Of a stretch of 5,665 bases of DNA, positions 5,637 to 5,665 are shown piece by piece (position 1 is the stretch's first letter; every line of letters starts with the position of its first letter). Made by a program: the position numbers and the translations under genes. The notes under the pieces are model-generated. The model saw only the letters and a program-made list of their open reading frames with translations. It had not been told where the DNA came from and searched no databases. The stretch is from CAZHOV01 sp964534315 (lineage in GTDB: Bacteria; Bacteroidota; Bacteroidia; Chitinophagales; Saprospiraceae): contig CAZHOV010000243.1 of NCBI GenBank assembly GCA_964534315.1, positions 1 through 5,665 of the forward strand. Reading direction: 5' to 3'.

Positions 5637-5665
5637 GGTGTTTCAAAACACTATTCGTGTTTCGA
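5637..5665. repeat. Imperfect palindrome, unit 2 (cut by the window edge)
   Basis: GGTGTTTC (5637-5644), an unpaired A (5645), AAACAC (5646-5651), the loop TATTC and GTGTTT (5657-5662) are followed by C-G-A at the window end. This is the layout of unit 1, with an A-C mismatch at the same place and the same 17-nt inner segment. If complete, the next bases should be AACACC. Confidence 0.6.

Larger units (their letters stand above)
5347..5665. other. Non-coding, hairpin-rich region upstream of pbpC
   Basis: No gene is apparent in these 319 bp on either strand. The part next to pbpC is AT-rich and probably holds its promoter. Further out come a 17-bp-period direct repeat (5411-5441), a hairpin (5471-5497), a weak leftward terminator (5534-5555) and two tandem imperfect palindromes (5570-5604 and 5637 to the edge). 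This density of dyads suggests repeat-derived DNA. Confidence 0.65.

Noticed and set aside
5563..5665. Integron attC-like sites
   Set aside because: The palindromes lack the GTTRRRY/RYYYAAC core sites, and no cassette-like small genes or integrase are seen.

Overview
The window looks like a chromosomal stretch from a member of the Bacteroidota, possibly a Saprospiria-type lineage. The evidence is a LytS-type histidine kinase carrying TPR repeats, a bifunctional PBP1C, starts without Shine-Dalgarno sequences, and promoter-like boxes of the Bacteroidota form TAnnTTTG. The genus cannot be fixed from this sequence.

Layout: positions 1-339 are AT-rich and apparently non-coding. They hold an inverted repeat, a promoter-like box and a short hairpin, and they lead into a small plus-strand gene (340-489). 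That gene encodes a 49-residue peptide with a double-glycine leader and a 16-residue core containing one Cys, so it looks like an exported bacteriocin or signal peptide. A strong intrinsic terminator (513-536) closes it. A new promoter (559-590) then serves a 641-residue soluble TPR/LytS-type sensor kinase (612-2537) that has no response regulator beside it in this window. The convergent minus-strand gene pbpC (5346 to 2938) encodes an 802-residue class A penicillin-binding protein, PBP1C.

The 400 bp between the kinase and pbpC are the most unusual part. An identical 20-bp sequence occurs twice, 234 bp apart, each time followed by a hairpin and a T-tract in the same orientation. The two hairpins share a loop motif and differ by a compensatory base pair, so this looks like a duplicated structured RNA or terminator module. 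A 14-bp direct repeat lies between the copies. The 319 bp upstream of pbpC also appear non-coding. They contain a 17-bp-period direct repeat, a small hairpin and two tandem 35-bp imperfect palindromes of matching architecture, the second cut off by the window edge.

Functionally, the three genes appear to be separate transcription units. PBP1C is a cell-wall synthase and the kinase belongs to a family often tied to envelope or stress sensing, but nothing in the sequence links the two directly. No processing or export genes for the small peptide are present. No rRNA, tRNA, CRISPR array or transposase gene was seen.
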